Assembly (NCBI RefSeq): GCF_002865645.1
Contig: NW_020194667.1
Coordinates: 851,907 to 915,906 of the forward strand
Origin: Hyaloscypha bicolor E
Lineage: Eukaryota > Ascomycota > Leotiomycetes > Helotiales > Hyaloscyphaceae
DNA: 64,000 nucleotides
Direction of reading: 5' to 3'
Part shown: positions 32,866 to 43,800 of the stretch, piece by piece
How positions within the stretch are numbered: the first letter of the stretch is position 1
Layout of the letters: each line of letters begins with the position of its first letter
Made by a program: the position numbers and the translations under genes
Notes under the pieces: model-generated
Seen by the model: only the letters and a program-made list of their open reading frames with translations
The model's database searches: none
What the model was told of the DNA's origin: nothing

Positions 32866-33734
32866 CAGCGATATTAGTAACAATCGTCTAAATCGCATTT
32901 TAAGCGAGGGCCAGGAAGGGCGCGAAAAGGGTCGCGAACACCAAAATCACGAAATTATTTTCTACGATTTCTCAATAACAATAGCCTTAATTGAAACGCT
33001 AATAGGCTTAAATTAATGGGGGCATTTGGGGCTTTCCATAGCCTAGAGGGTTCTTTAGCTAGAAGCATATTAATTATATAGTTTAGTAAAAAGCGATTTT
33101 ACTCCTAATTTTGGTGTAAAATAGTATTAATTCGCCGGCCACGGTCCTAAATCTTATTAAAATAGTCTAAGCTCTTAGAGAGAGTAAGGGGGTATCCAGG
33201 GCTTTCTTTATATAAGAGGGCTCTTTAGCTAGAAGCGGATTAGTTATATGGTCTAGTAAAGGGCGGATTTTACTCTTAATTTTGGTATAAAATAGTATTA
33301 ATTCTCTAGCTATAGTCCCAAATCTTATTAGATTAATAAAAGCTCTTAAAGAGAGTAAGGGGGCACTTATATAAGTTATTTAAGCCTTATAGTACTAAGC
33401 CTAGAAGTGTAGTTTAAAAGTTATATAGAGAAGTAGTCAGAGGGGTACAAAAATCGAAAATCGAGGGGCTGGGCTTGGCGAGGCTTGGCGCGCGAGGCTA
33501 GAAAATCGCATTTTTGCCCGATCTCAATTAACTTAATAATTATAAGCCCAGAAGAGGACCATAGTAGCTTAAATTAATCGCACCACTGCCCCCATCTATC
33601 TTAATTAATATTATAGAGTTTTATTAATAAATGGTGATACGGTCGATATGTGGTTGTGTTGTGGGTTTGGTGTTCCTGACCCTTTTTGCGCACGGCTTAA
33701 AATGCGATTTAGACGATTGTTACTAATATCGCTG
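32866..33734. mobile_element. 869-bp Tc1/mariner-type MITE with perfect 40-bp TIRs
   Basis: Both ends carry the same 40-bp inverted repeat beginning CAGCGATATTAGTAACAATC and ending at TTTTAAGC. Beyond that the two arms stay similar for another 40 bp or so. The element is flanked by TA at 32864-32865 and 33735-33736, the target duplication of Tc1/mariner/Fot1/pogo elements (family knowledge). No ORF for a transposase is present, so it is non-autonomous. The inside is AT-rich but less decayed than the 36.8-64 kb block and contains a 170-bp tandem repeat. It sits in the second exon of the bZIP gene. Confidence 0.9.
33018..33363. repeat. two tandem units of about 170 bp inside the MITE
   Basis: CTTTAGCTAGAAGC occurs near 33053 and 33223, TAAAATAGTATTAATTC near 33117 and 33288, and GAGAGTAAGGGGG near 33180 and 33351, all about 170 bp apart. 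A third unit starts but is truncated. Differences are mostly transitions. Confidence 0.75.
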
Positions 33735-34611
33735 TAGCGGCTAATTCCGAGACGGAGTTGCGGAAGAAAGGCGACTCGGCGCTGTCGCAGTTCAAACCAT
33801 CGAGAGAGAGTCCTAGAGACGATGCATTGGCGACACACGCTGCGACGAATAGGACTTGCTTGATTCGGATGTTATTTCTGGGAATATCGGGTACGGATGC
33901 CATGTATTCTTTGTTGGCATTTTGCACTACCAATATTTTGTCCGTACGGAGTTTTGTACTATTGGTGGCACACCCTTCTCGGCCGTCGTAAGAGGTAGAG
34001 CAATCGGCGTCTACCAAAGTCTCGTGTGAAAGCGCCTTTAACCCAGCTTTCAAAATACCCCGCAGGTCTATCTTCTTCTCCAAGATTTGGAGTCTCGTCT
34101 TTTCGTCAAGAACTAAACCCGCTTGTTGAAGTAGCTGACCAATTATGCCACGCTCTTGGGAACTTTCAGAGGTCAAAGGCAGCCCTATTACGGGAAATAA
34201 TTGATGCTGGTCATCTGCGATGAATAAGCTACCGCGTGACTGCCCTGTTCTGCCCAATGAGCCATCTCTGCTCTCCGCCTCTGTAAAGACTCGTGAATGA
34301 GAGCGCGTTAAGGAGGCATTATAAACACCATCTACCTCTGGCGAAGCGTTGGTGCAAATGCCCATCCCAGGCTCGATATTTCGATCACCCTTATTTATAT
34401 GATCAATAAGGAGGCCAGGTCTAGACCCAGCTATGTCTTGGAGGACCTGCAAATTCCTTCTTTGACGCTCTCCTGACCAGACATGAGATTAGTCTTGCAG
34501 TGAAATGCCATTTCCCGCATGCATTGGCTTACGGTAATTTTTTTGTGCTTGCTTATTTTGCGTCCGTCGTCGCTCGGAGATCTGGTTTTTGGGCCCCGTT
34601 TCTGCGGACAT

Positions 34612-35023
34612 GCTTTATGATAGTTTGCGCTAAAGGAAAGAAAGCTCTCCTAGCACACACGAACGATGTGGAATTGTTGCTCACCAGATGCTTTGCGTGA
34701 GGTGACGTTGAGGATGGGATGTTTGCTCACGAGAGCATGCAGAAAGGATGCAGTAGTGCTGTGTAAGCGAGAGTGCATATGCACCCCCCCGGCAGTGCGT
34801 TGGGATGGCTGCGAAGGCACAGCAATAAAGGGACCCGCAATTTAAGTCCGACATCACACCTGCAACTTCCACCATGAATGCCTTACAGACACAGATAGAT
34901 AGCCATTTCTTTCCTCCCTGCTCCACGCCATATAATCACCACGAATCTCTCCTGTCCGCATATCAGAATTGCTCTTCCCACTTTATTATTCATTCCACTG
35001 CAGCCTCGTTGCAAATTCAGACA
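34612..35023. other. divergent promoter region, bZIP (-) and SDR (+)
   Basis: About 410 bp between the two starts. It contains GTGAGC/CTCAC words and a run of C's, no clear TATA. An in-frame ATG at 34874 could extend the SDR by 50 residues, but the extension is not conserved in character. Confidence 0.4.
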
Positions 35024-36204
35024 ATGGCACTCATTACTTCACGCTACGCACCAGCCCATATCTCCCCAAAGGGGCCTGGCGATGCAAGACCAACTGCGCT
35101 ACAAGTAATTAAGGACGAGGGATTACTTGATGGCCTTCCCGGAAAAACTGTCTTAGTGACTGGTGCCAACGACACTACAGGGCTCGAGACAGCCCGAGCT
35201 CTCCATATGACAGGTGCCCGGGTCTTTATAACCACACGTACCGTCGAGAAAAATACCACGGCAGTCCAGAGCATCGTTGACAGTAATGGCGGGGAGAAAG
35301 GGGGGATTGAGGCGATTACTATGGAGCTTGGAGATCTCTCTTCTGTGAGAACAGCAGCCAATGAATTTTTGTCAAGAAGTGACAAACTGAACATTCTGGT
35401 GTGCAATGCTGGTAACTAAAACTCTATCGTTTTGGGAAATGAGCGGCGTTGACTGATATGGTTTTAGGTGTATTTGCACAGAGCCTGGAACGCACAACAG
35501 AGGGTTTTGAGAAAGATTTTGGCGTCAATCATATGGGACATTTTGTTTTCTTTCAGCAGCTCAAGGCAGCCCTTCTCGCATCATCCACGGCTTCGTTTAA
35601 TTCTCGCGTTGTAATGGTCGCTTCCACAGGCCATCGCATGGGCGAAATTCATTTCGATGATATCAACTTCGAGCATCATGAATGGGATCCTGTACTTGCA
35701 TACGCCCAGAGCAAGACAGCCAACATTTACATGGCCAATTATATCGACAGGAAATATGGCGGGCATGGGCTCCACGCCTGGTCCCTTCAGCCGGGAGGAA
35801 TTTCCTCGAACCTGGTAGGATCCGAGGAGGCGAAACAAGCCCTATACAACAATCCGGCCGTCTTTCCATATGTTAAGACCACTGCGCAGGGTGCGGTATG
35901 TTTTCCCCGATTTGGCTTCTGATCCTCATGTCTCACGAGTTGTGAGGCATTCAAAGTTGCTGGCCGAGCAAATACTGACTCGGAGATTCTGTAGGCAACA
36001 TCCGTATGGGCTGCTGTTGCGAAGGATCTGGAAGGCAAAGGTGGCAAATTTCTGGAAAGTATGCAAGAAATTGGGGTCTGGACGGGGCCAGAAGAGAAGC
36101 GCGTGGATTGGACGGATTCGGGATATGCTCCATATGCTTACAACGACGAGAAGGAGAACCAATTGTGGGAACTAAGTGAAAAGCTTATTGAATACTCGTG
36201 TTGA
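35024..36204 (+). CDS. short-chain dehydrogenase/reductase
   Basis: NAD(P)-dependent oxidoreductase of the retinol-dehydrogenase/WWOX-like fungal group. Exons 35024-35411, 35468-35895 and 35995-36204 give 341 residues with phases matching. The Rossmann start is KTVLVTGANDTTGLETA near 41-57. Where the family has TGxxxGIG, the central Gly-Ile is Thr-Thr (51-52), which could weaken cofactor binding. LNILVCNAG, the active-site Ser182 (VASTGHR), and Tyr208/Lys212 (YAQSK) are intact. The stop TGA at 36202-36204 lies within the first bases of an LTR-like sequence. This is the last intact gene before the AT-rich block. Confidence 0.9.
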
Positions 36205-36553
36205 ACTGGTGGTGCACAAACCTGGCTAGCCAGGCTAGCTTACGGATCCTTCCAGCACTAGGTTCAACCACTAATTTAGCTGATGCCACTATCGTTTTTA
36301 CTATCGTTTGACTATTGTTTTGACTATTGATAGCTTGGCACACACTAGCTAGCCTGTTCGGTACAGCTAGCTAGTCATATACGGAGAACACTCTTTACAT
36401 GCTTTTTAGGCACACACGTTACTGGAGCTAATAGCTATATAAACAATGCTTTGCATCCTCTTCTTTACTCTCTTCACGCTTCATTTTACTTGTATTGTAG
36501 CTATTACGCTCTGCTAGTCATTAATCTAATCGTTTTGTACCCCTAATATCACA
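36199..36553 (+). mobile_element. Copia-like 5' LTR (putative)
   Basis: About 355 bp with TGTTGAAC at the start and ...ATCACA at the end, many CTAGCTAG palindromes, a TATATAAACAATG promoter-like site near 36436 and a CT-rich R/U5-like part. It is followed by GAGGTCATGGGCCC, which resembles the complement of the initiator-tRNA anticodon arm used as a primer site by Copia elements. No partner LTR was found in the window. Start position and identity are inference. Confidence 0.45.
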
Positions 36554-36779
36554 CCCAGTGCAAGAGGTCATGGGCCCGGCCAACACTTAAACGCCTGCAA
36601 AACGATTCCAAGCGTTACTCTCTAACCTCAAAATTTCACTGCATTATTTTCGGATTTTATTAAAATCATTACTTTTATTGGATCGCTCCCACTGCCTCGG
36701 CTTCGCAATAGCAGTATTCACTAAAAAACACAGCCTTTTTCGGTCGAAACTTCTCTGCGGAATCTAATATACCGGATAC

Positions 36780-37120
36780 CAAGAAAACGACTTATATTAC
36801 TTATAAAGGAACTAAGGTTAAGCCTCTCTCTAATACTAATATTTATTCCTGGATGGATATAGCTATAAATATCCTTATTATTAAAGATTTATAATAGTAT
36901 ATTAACTTTTCTCAAGTTATTAATCTCTTAGAGAAAGCCTAAAAGAATAATAAAGCTATTATATATTAATTTGTAATAATATAATTAGCAATAATTCAAG
37001 AATCTAAATTATATATATTAAGTCTAGACACGAATTTTATTTAAAGCTAAATAATTAAAAGTAAAAAGAAAAGCCTTATACTAATAATAAATAAAAATTA
37101 TTACTTTTAATAATAAGGAA
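36780..37120 (+). mobile_element. RIP-decayed Copia gag relic
   Basis: One frame keeps YKGTKVKPLSNTN, IYSWMD and KDL, then NLLEKA, with stop codons where W or Q would fit. This is the N-terminal Gag pattern of fungal Copia polyproteins. It lies directly downstream of the putative LTR. The remaining Gag-Pol is not recognisable. Confidence 0.4.
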
Positions 37121-38171
37121 ATAAATGATTTTATTAATTATATTAGCTATAAAGTAACTAAAATTAGAGATATAAATAATTTAATTTTAAATATTATTAT
37201 TATTAGATATTTAATTCGCGGCTTATTAAAGAAATATAACTTTTATAAACTTTTCTTAAATTTTAATAAACTTAAACTAAAGCTTTTTAAAGTAAATATT
37301 ATTATTAAAGAAAACAAGCTTAAAATTAAATTCTTTAAATTAAATTCTAATATTACTTTAAAAGTACTAGTTATTTAAATAATAATATTTATTATATATT
37401 TTACTAGTTTAATAACTATAATATTAAGAATTCTATTATATATAAAAGGGCTTGAAAATACTTTAATTTTACTAGAAAAAATAATAATTTTATTAATTAA
37501 AAGATATATTAATTTTATTTTTAAATACTTATTTATAAAAAATATAAAATATAAAATATTTAATTATATAATAATTTTTAGGAATATTTAATATATTAAT
37601 TCAAGTATTATAAATTGCTTTATTAGTAATTAAAGGTTTTTTATTACTTATAAAAATATTAACTTATTTTTAAATATTTTTAATAATAAATTAATAATTC
37701 TTATTAAAAATAAAGAATTATAATTTTAATAATTTTAAAAAATAATTTTTTATTAATTTTAAAATTATATTAATTAAAGTAAATATTAATTTCTTTAATA
37801 AAAGTATTTAAATAATTATAATTAATATATAGCTTATTTATTAAACTTTATTAGCTTAATTAATTACTTTTAAATATATTTTAAAATTATTAAAAATAAT
37901 TATATTAGCTTTTCTAAAAAAATCTAATATTATAATATAATTCTTATAATATAAATCAAATTATTAAAAGTATTATAATTAATTTATATTTTTAAAAAAA
38001 TTTATTAGTTATAAAAGCTAAAAAATATTTTTAAAAATATAAATTAAAAATAAAATTAAATATATTTATTTTAATAATACTTTAAAATTTATATTAAATT
38101 AAGTTCAAAACTAGTATAAATTAAAAAATATTTAATTAGAGCTAATTACTATATATATATTTAAATAAAAT
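37121..38171. other. AT-rich decayed sequence
   Basis: Extremely AT-rich, stop-dense in all frames; probably the rest of the Copia relic. Nothing else recognised. Confidence 0.5.
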
Positions 38172-38425
38172 AATATTTATTAATATAGCTATTATTTTAA
38201 AAGCTATATATATAATTATAAAACTTAAAAGTAATAAAACTCGAAAGTAATAAAATATAAGTAATAAAATATAAATAATAGAATATAAAATATAAAATAT
38301 AATTATATAATTTCGTATTTTATAAATAACTTAATTAGTAAACTAGTTTTTATTATATTTAATAAATTTAGGAATTATATATTAATATTATAATATTATA
38401 ATTCTTATTTTTAAATATTAAATAT
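38172..38425 (+). repeat. dispersed repeat, copy 1
   Basis: Order of parts: AATATAGCTATTATTTTAAAAGC; a short AAGTAATAAAATATA microsatellite; then ATTTTATAAATAACTTAATTAG and AATTATATATTAATATTATAATATTATAATTCTTATT. The same order recurs near 39.7, 40.2 (inverted), 62.2 (inverted) and 63.6 kb. Confidence 0.6.
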
Positions 38426-38454
38426 TTTATATATATTATATATTACTAATAAAC

Positions 38455-39190
38455 TAATAATAAAAATACAAGTAAAATAAAGTATAAAATATATTTTTTA
38501 ATAAAAAACTAATAATAAATAATAAAATAAAATAAAATCAAAAATTTATATTATGTAATAAACTAATACATTAAAGTAAGTTAAATATTAACTTTCAAAT
38601 GAAAGTAATAGTTGATTAAGTAAACTAATAAAGTAAGATCAATTAAATAAAAAGTAAAATAAAAATCATATTATTACTAACGTTACATAATCAAATACGA
38701 GTCGTTAATAATTAACACTTAAATAAAGAGTCCGGTATTATTAATAAACTAATAATAGTAATAGTTTAAATCAAAATAAAACTAAAAGATATGATTTTTT
38801 ATAACTAATAATGAATATTTAGAATTAAATTAATAAAAGTATTCATTTGTTAATAAACTAATAAGTATGATTAATTAATTAATATTATAAATTAAACTAT
38901 ATTATAATAATAAAGGGCTGGTGATAAATTATTAAATAAATTAAATAAAAGTTTATTATTAAATAAACTAATAATAAGTGGAGGTGTGAGAAGATAGTTA
39001 ACTAAAAATAGTATTATTCAATAAGCTAATAATAAATAATTAACATTAAATTAATTTAAATAGTATTTTTGTTATAAAACTAAATAATCAGTAACTTATG
39101 TAATATAAAATAACAATATACTTATTAATAACCTAATAAGTCAGATAGTTTAAATTAAATTTAATTAAAGTATATTATTAATAAAACTAG
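38455..39190. repeat. minisatellite, about 53-68-bp units with a conserved hairpin
   Basis: About a dozen diverged units, most 53-56 bp, each starting TAATAA and ending ATTAATAAAC. At each junction TTATTA-ATAAAC-TAATAA can form a stem-loop. Clear junctions are near 38455, 38510, 38564, 38626, 38750, 38861, 38972, 39027 and 39134. At the last one the stem arms have changed together (ACTTATTA / TAATAAGT). The units keep more G and C than the surrounding sequence. Confidence 0.6.
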
Positions 39191-39219
39191 ATAATAGAAG
39201 AAATAAATTAAGTTAAATA

Positions 39220-39345
39220 AAAAATAAATATAATAAAATAGAAATATAAAATAGAAATATAAAATAGAAATATAAAATTAGAAATATAAAATAGAAATAT
39301 AAAATAGAAATATAAAACTAGAAATATAAAAATATAAATAGTAGG
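39220..39345. repeat. microsatellite, (ATAAAATAGAA) type
   Basis: Eight or so copies of AAATATAAAATAGAA-like units in a row, slightly irregular. Confidence 0.8.
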
Positions 39346-39699
39346 AATATAAAGAAATATATATAAATATATAAAGTATTTAAGTAAATCTAGTATTTAT
39401 TATATTCTATTACTTTATTAGTAAATTTAGTATTATATAACTATAATAATATATATAACTAGACTAGTATTTAGAATACTAAAGCTTTTATATTTAAAAG
39501 CTTCTTTTTTTAGTTTAGGAATTCTCGGAATTAAGTTATTCTATTTTACTTTTTAAGGCTTAGAAACCTAGCCTTATAATAATTATTAATCGAATTGAAG
39601 GAAATTAATATATAATTAAAAAAAATTCAGTATTTTTAAAGAAAGTTTTAATATTAATATAATTATATTTCAGGAATTTAGTTAGTAATAATTATAAGA

Positions 39700-40095
39700 T
39701 TTAAAAGTTAATAAAATATAAATAATACAAACCATAAATAATAAAATATAAAATAATAACAATATAAATAATAAAATATTAAATAATAAAATATAAATAA
39801 TAAAAATATAAATAATAAAAATATAAATAATTAAAATATAAATAATAAAATATAAATAATAAAATATAAATAATAAAATATAAATAATAAAATATAAATA
39901 ATAAAATATAAATAATAAAATATAAATAATAAATAATAAAATATAAATAATAAAATATAAATAATAAAATATAAAATCTAATTATATAATTTTATATTTT
40001 ATAAATAACTTAATTAATAAATTAAATTTTATTAAACTTAGTAAATTTAGAAATTATATATTAATATTATAATATTATAATTTTTATTCTAAATA
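39700..40095 (+). repeat. dispersed repeat, copy 2, with expanded microsatellite
   Basis: Core of about 17 AATAATAAAATATA units (39720-39975) followed by the same 120-bp flank as copy 1 (ATTTTATAAATAACTTAATTAA through AATATTATAATTTTTATTCTAAAT). It faces copy 3 head to head. Confidence 0.65.
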
Positions 40096-40124
40096 ATTAA
40101 TTATTTTATTAATTTTATATATTA

Positions 40125-40372
40125 TATTATTATATAATTATAGAATACTATTTATATTAATTAGTAAAATTATTATTTAGAAATAAAAATTATAATATTA
40201 TAATATTAATATATAATTTCTAAATTTACTAAATCTAATAAAAACTAGTTATTAGTTAAATTACTTATATAATATAAGATTATATAATTATTATTTATTA
40301 CTTATATTTCGTTATTTCTAGTTACTTTTATATTATATAACTATAGCTATATTAATACTAAAACCTTTTTAA
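40125..40372 (-). repeat. dispersed repeat, copy 3 (inverted)
   Basis: Inverse of copies 1 and 2: begins AATTATAGAATACTATTTATA, continues AAATAAAAATTATAATATTATAATA and ends TATAACTATAGCTATATTAATA. With copy 2 it makes a large imperfect palindrome centred near 40,110. Confidence 0.6.
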
Positions 40373-40542
40373 AAATACAAAAAATAGAAAATAATACTTT
40401 TTTCTAATTATATATAAATTCTCTAATCTGGCTTAATACTAGATTTCTCAAATACTTTATATATTTATATTACTTTTAAGGTTTTAGTTATATATTAAAG
40501 GCTATAGCCTTTTATATATAACTTTTTTTTCTATAATATTCT

Positions 40543-40840
40543 TGTAATGTGTGCAGGGTCGCACGTGACTTAAGGGCATGTAACGAACCTCGGATATCGC
40601 GGGTATTAATTAGGGAGTTCGGTAGCTCTTTAATATCCCAACTAACCACTGTTTATATTATATGTATTAGGCTTATAAATTACTAATTATATATATGCTA
40701 TCGGGGCCTCCTATTTAGAGGGGGCTTCCCTAGACCTTATAGGAGGGACAGAGATTAGTTCTGTACTGAATTTAATACTGTGGTTTCATAATACACTAAT
40801 TTATTCTATTATCTTATTGCCTACTAATAAATACCTTATA
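40543..40840 (+). repeat. G1 5' LTR, 298 bp
   Basis: Begins TGTAATG and ends CCTTATA (canonical CA changed to TA). It differs from the 3' LTR at about 22 positions counted by eye, all transitions. Confidence 0.9.
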
Positions 40841-40884
40841 AGCTAATCTCTTTACTCTCAAAGGAGATAGTTCAATAAGTAATT

Positions 40885-43800
40885 ATGTCTCGAAATCTGC
40901 GAAATGTACGACCTCTCGCCAAAGCTATTCCTATAGAGGAAGTCGACTAGATTAACCCCGATATGGGTAATGGCAAAGGCTCGTCTAATACTTTTAACGG
41001 GGCCCTTTAGGAGCCTCCGAGAGCTAGTAATAATGACGGAAATAATCCCGGTAATAATTAAGATACCGAGATTAATGCCCGAGTTATTATTGCCCAAGCT
41101 ACGGAATAGGGCTTGTATACTAAAGTCGAAGCGCTCTAATGAAAGCAAGAATTAGTGGATGTAATTAACTAGCGTATCCTATAGTTAGAGTAATATAAGG
41201 GTACCCTCAGGAATACCTTGCGGTTTATTATATCTCGTAGAAACTCTATTTATAAGTCTATTCTTTCTTCCTTAGTAATTCCTACTAGGGAACTTCCTGA
41301 AATAGGGTTGGAACTCACTCTCTTTCCTAATATAATAAGCTTTGAGAGTAATCTTAATACTATCTATTAGGAGCCACTATATAATATCCTAAAGATGTAT
41401 TTGGACCAAGAGAAGCTTCTTAAGGTCTAGATACCTGACTTATATTATAGAAAGTTCCTTAAGAAATAGAGGATATTCGTATTTTTCTAGGAGGCGGTCT
41501 TTAGAACCTAGCCTTAGACTTATAATAGATACTTTTCTAGAGTTAATTCTGCTATAAGTGCCCTTAGGGACGAACCTTATAATACTTGGGAGGCTATAAT
41601 AAAGCAAAGCCTACTATTATATAAGGTCTATTAGGAGTAATTCAAGGCCTACTTGGCTAATATGCTCCAAGTACCTCAAATCCGTTAATAAGATGCCTTT
41701 GAGGAACTCTGAGATCTTTATTAGAAGGATAGCGAGATAGTTACCGAGTTATATACTCGGATAATTAGTCTCGAAGTTAACTAGGACTTATGCCCTGAGA
41801 GGGACCGGATCCGGACTCTCGATACTGCTTTATCTAACTATAAGACTCATTAGATATTTATATCTATTTTCTTAGGAAGTAAGGCGGTATTTGTTTCCGA
41901 GTGGCTTAAGAAAGCTCAGAAAGCAGAATATATTACTTACCCCAAATTAAGGAAAGTAAAGGCAGGGGAGTCTAGTAAGGGTAATTCTGCCCCTAAGGAC
42001 TTTGATTTAGTAAATTCTGATTTGTAAGGCTATTAAAAAAGGAAGAATAAGTTCCGAAAATCATATAAGAAATCCTTAGGTAGTGCTTTGGCTCCTTTAA
42101 GGCCTTAATAGAGTACTAGTTCTACTTTAGGTATGGTTTATTAGACTTGTAAATAGAAAGGATACTTTTTAGGAAGTATAAAGTATTCCAAGTATACTAA
42201 ATAGGCTCGGTAGAACCCTAATAAGGCCAAAACCATAGAAGAGTTAAGGCGTCTATAGAAGCAGGTTAATACTATTACTATAGAGGAGTACTCTAGAGAA
42301 AACCTTCCTAAGAAATAGGGAAAAAAGAAGGCCAAATCTTGAATATTAATAATTTTGGCCATAATAAAAAAGGTATATTACTTCGCATAACTATTTAAGT
42401 AAGATTAATATAGCTAGAAATAGGTGCCTCAGAGATATATAGCGGACTCGGTAATACCGGGTTAGACTATAATTTCCTTAATAATAATTAGGCTCAAAGC
42501 CGGGGCTTTACTACCTTAGCTAAATATAACTAAGAGTTTATAACCTTTTATAGGAATAGATTTAAGGTTTATTAAGCCTATAATCTTAAGGTATTTATTA
42601 TAGATAATTATAGCGAGATATATTCTTTTAAGCTCCGGTTTTATAGGTATAAGAATATTGGCTCTTATAGCCTTGTCTTTAGTATGGAATTTTATAAAGT
42701 AACCCTTATATAATATATAAATTATATTAAGAAATAATAGGTATATATACCTGTATAGCCTAATAATATTGAGATCCTAATACTAAAAGAATTTGGTAAG
42801 AAGTTTAACCAGTACCCTGAGCTAGTGCCTTAAGTCTTATTCTTAACTAAAGGCAAATATAACTGTCCTAGATAGTAGGCTTTATATATTTGTAATAATT
42901 ACTAGATCTCTGCTTTATTACACGGTTCTGGTAATACTAAATAGGAGTTTTTAATATGGCAAATTAATACCTTCCGGAAAGGGGCCTTAGAGATACCTAT
43001 CTATTTCCGGGATAATAAATACAAAGACTTTTTAGAGGTTTTTGACCCTAATAAAGCTTCGGAACTTCCTAATCTTAGTAGTATTAAATACTCTATTAAT
43101 ATAGATAGTACGGTTCCGTATAGGCCTTTATATAATCTGTCGGAAACCTAACTAGAAGTATTGCGTCTATATTTGCAGGATATATTTCATAAATATTAGA
43201 TAAGGCCTAGTAAAAGCCTAGTAGGGGCGCCTATTCTTTTTGTCCTTAAGAAGGATAGAGGACTATGTTTTTATATTAATTATTATAGACTTAACCAAGT
43301 TATAATTAAGAATTAGTATTTGCTTCCTCTTATTAATAAGACCTTTAACCGGCTCCGAGAAGCCAAGATCTTTATAAAGCTAGATCTCAAGAATATATAT
43401 TATTAGGTAAGAATTTATAAAAGATATAAGTAAAAGACGGCTTTTAGGACCTGCTATAGCTATTTTAAATATCTTATAATGCCTTTTGGGCTGGCTAATA
43501 TACTAGTTATATTTCAAGTATATATTAATACTATACTTATAGGGCTCCTGGATTATTTCGTAATTATTTATTTGGATAATATCCTTATTTATTCCCGAAA
43601 TAAGGATAAATATTATAATTATATTTGCTAGGTACTTACTAGGCTATATAAAAATAACCTGTTTTATAAACTTAGTAAATACGAGTTTAATATTAAGGAA
43701 GTCGAATTTTTGGGCTTCCTTATTAGAATAGAAGGTATTTATACGGATCCTGAACGGGTCCGTAGTATTATTAAATAGCCAGAACCAGAATTATTCTATA

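Larger units (their letters stand above)
32466..34611 (-). pseudogene. bZIP/DUF3425 transcription factor gene interrupted by a MITE
   Basis: Exon 1, 34611-34533, encodes SERRRTQNKQAQKNYR and is joined over a 60-bp intron (GTAAGC...TCAG) to ERQRRNLQVLQ, forming a bZIP basic region. Exon 2 runs from 34472 and continues after the insertion as 32865-32466. There the DUF3425 C-terminal motifs occur: HHPYIDVLPFPTFRERL, GAPWDIRSWEAQ and FMKKWWILIGG. Leaving out the element plus one TA copy, the frame is open throughout: 1215 bp, 404 residues, no other lesion. With the element unspliced, translation runs into the inverted repeat and stops after 8 extra codons, losing the last 130 or so residues. The insertion therefore seems recent, unless the element is spliced (see findings). 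Confidence 0.85.

Noticed and set aside
38455..39190. CRISPR-like array
   Set aside because: Palindromic repeats with spacers are seen, but the spacers are related diverged units and the genome is clearly fungal.
40858..41148. 96-codon minus-strand frame at the G1 start
   Set aside because: Antisense to the gag relic; open only because the plus-strand stops TAG/TAA do not create stops on the other strand.
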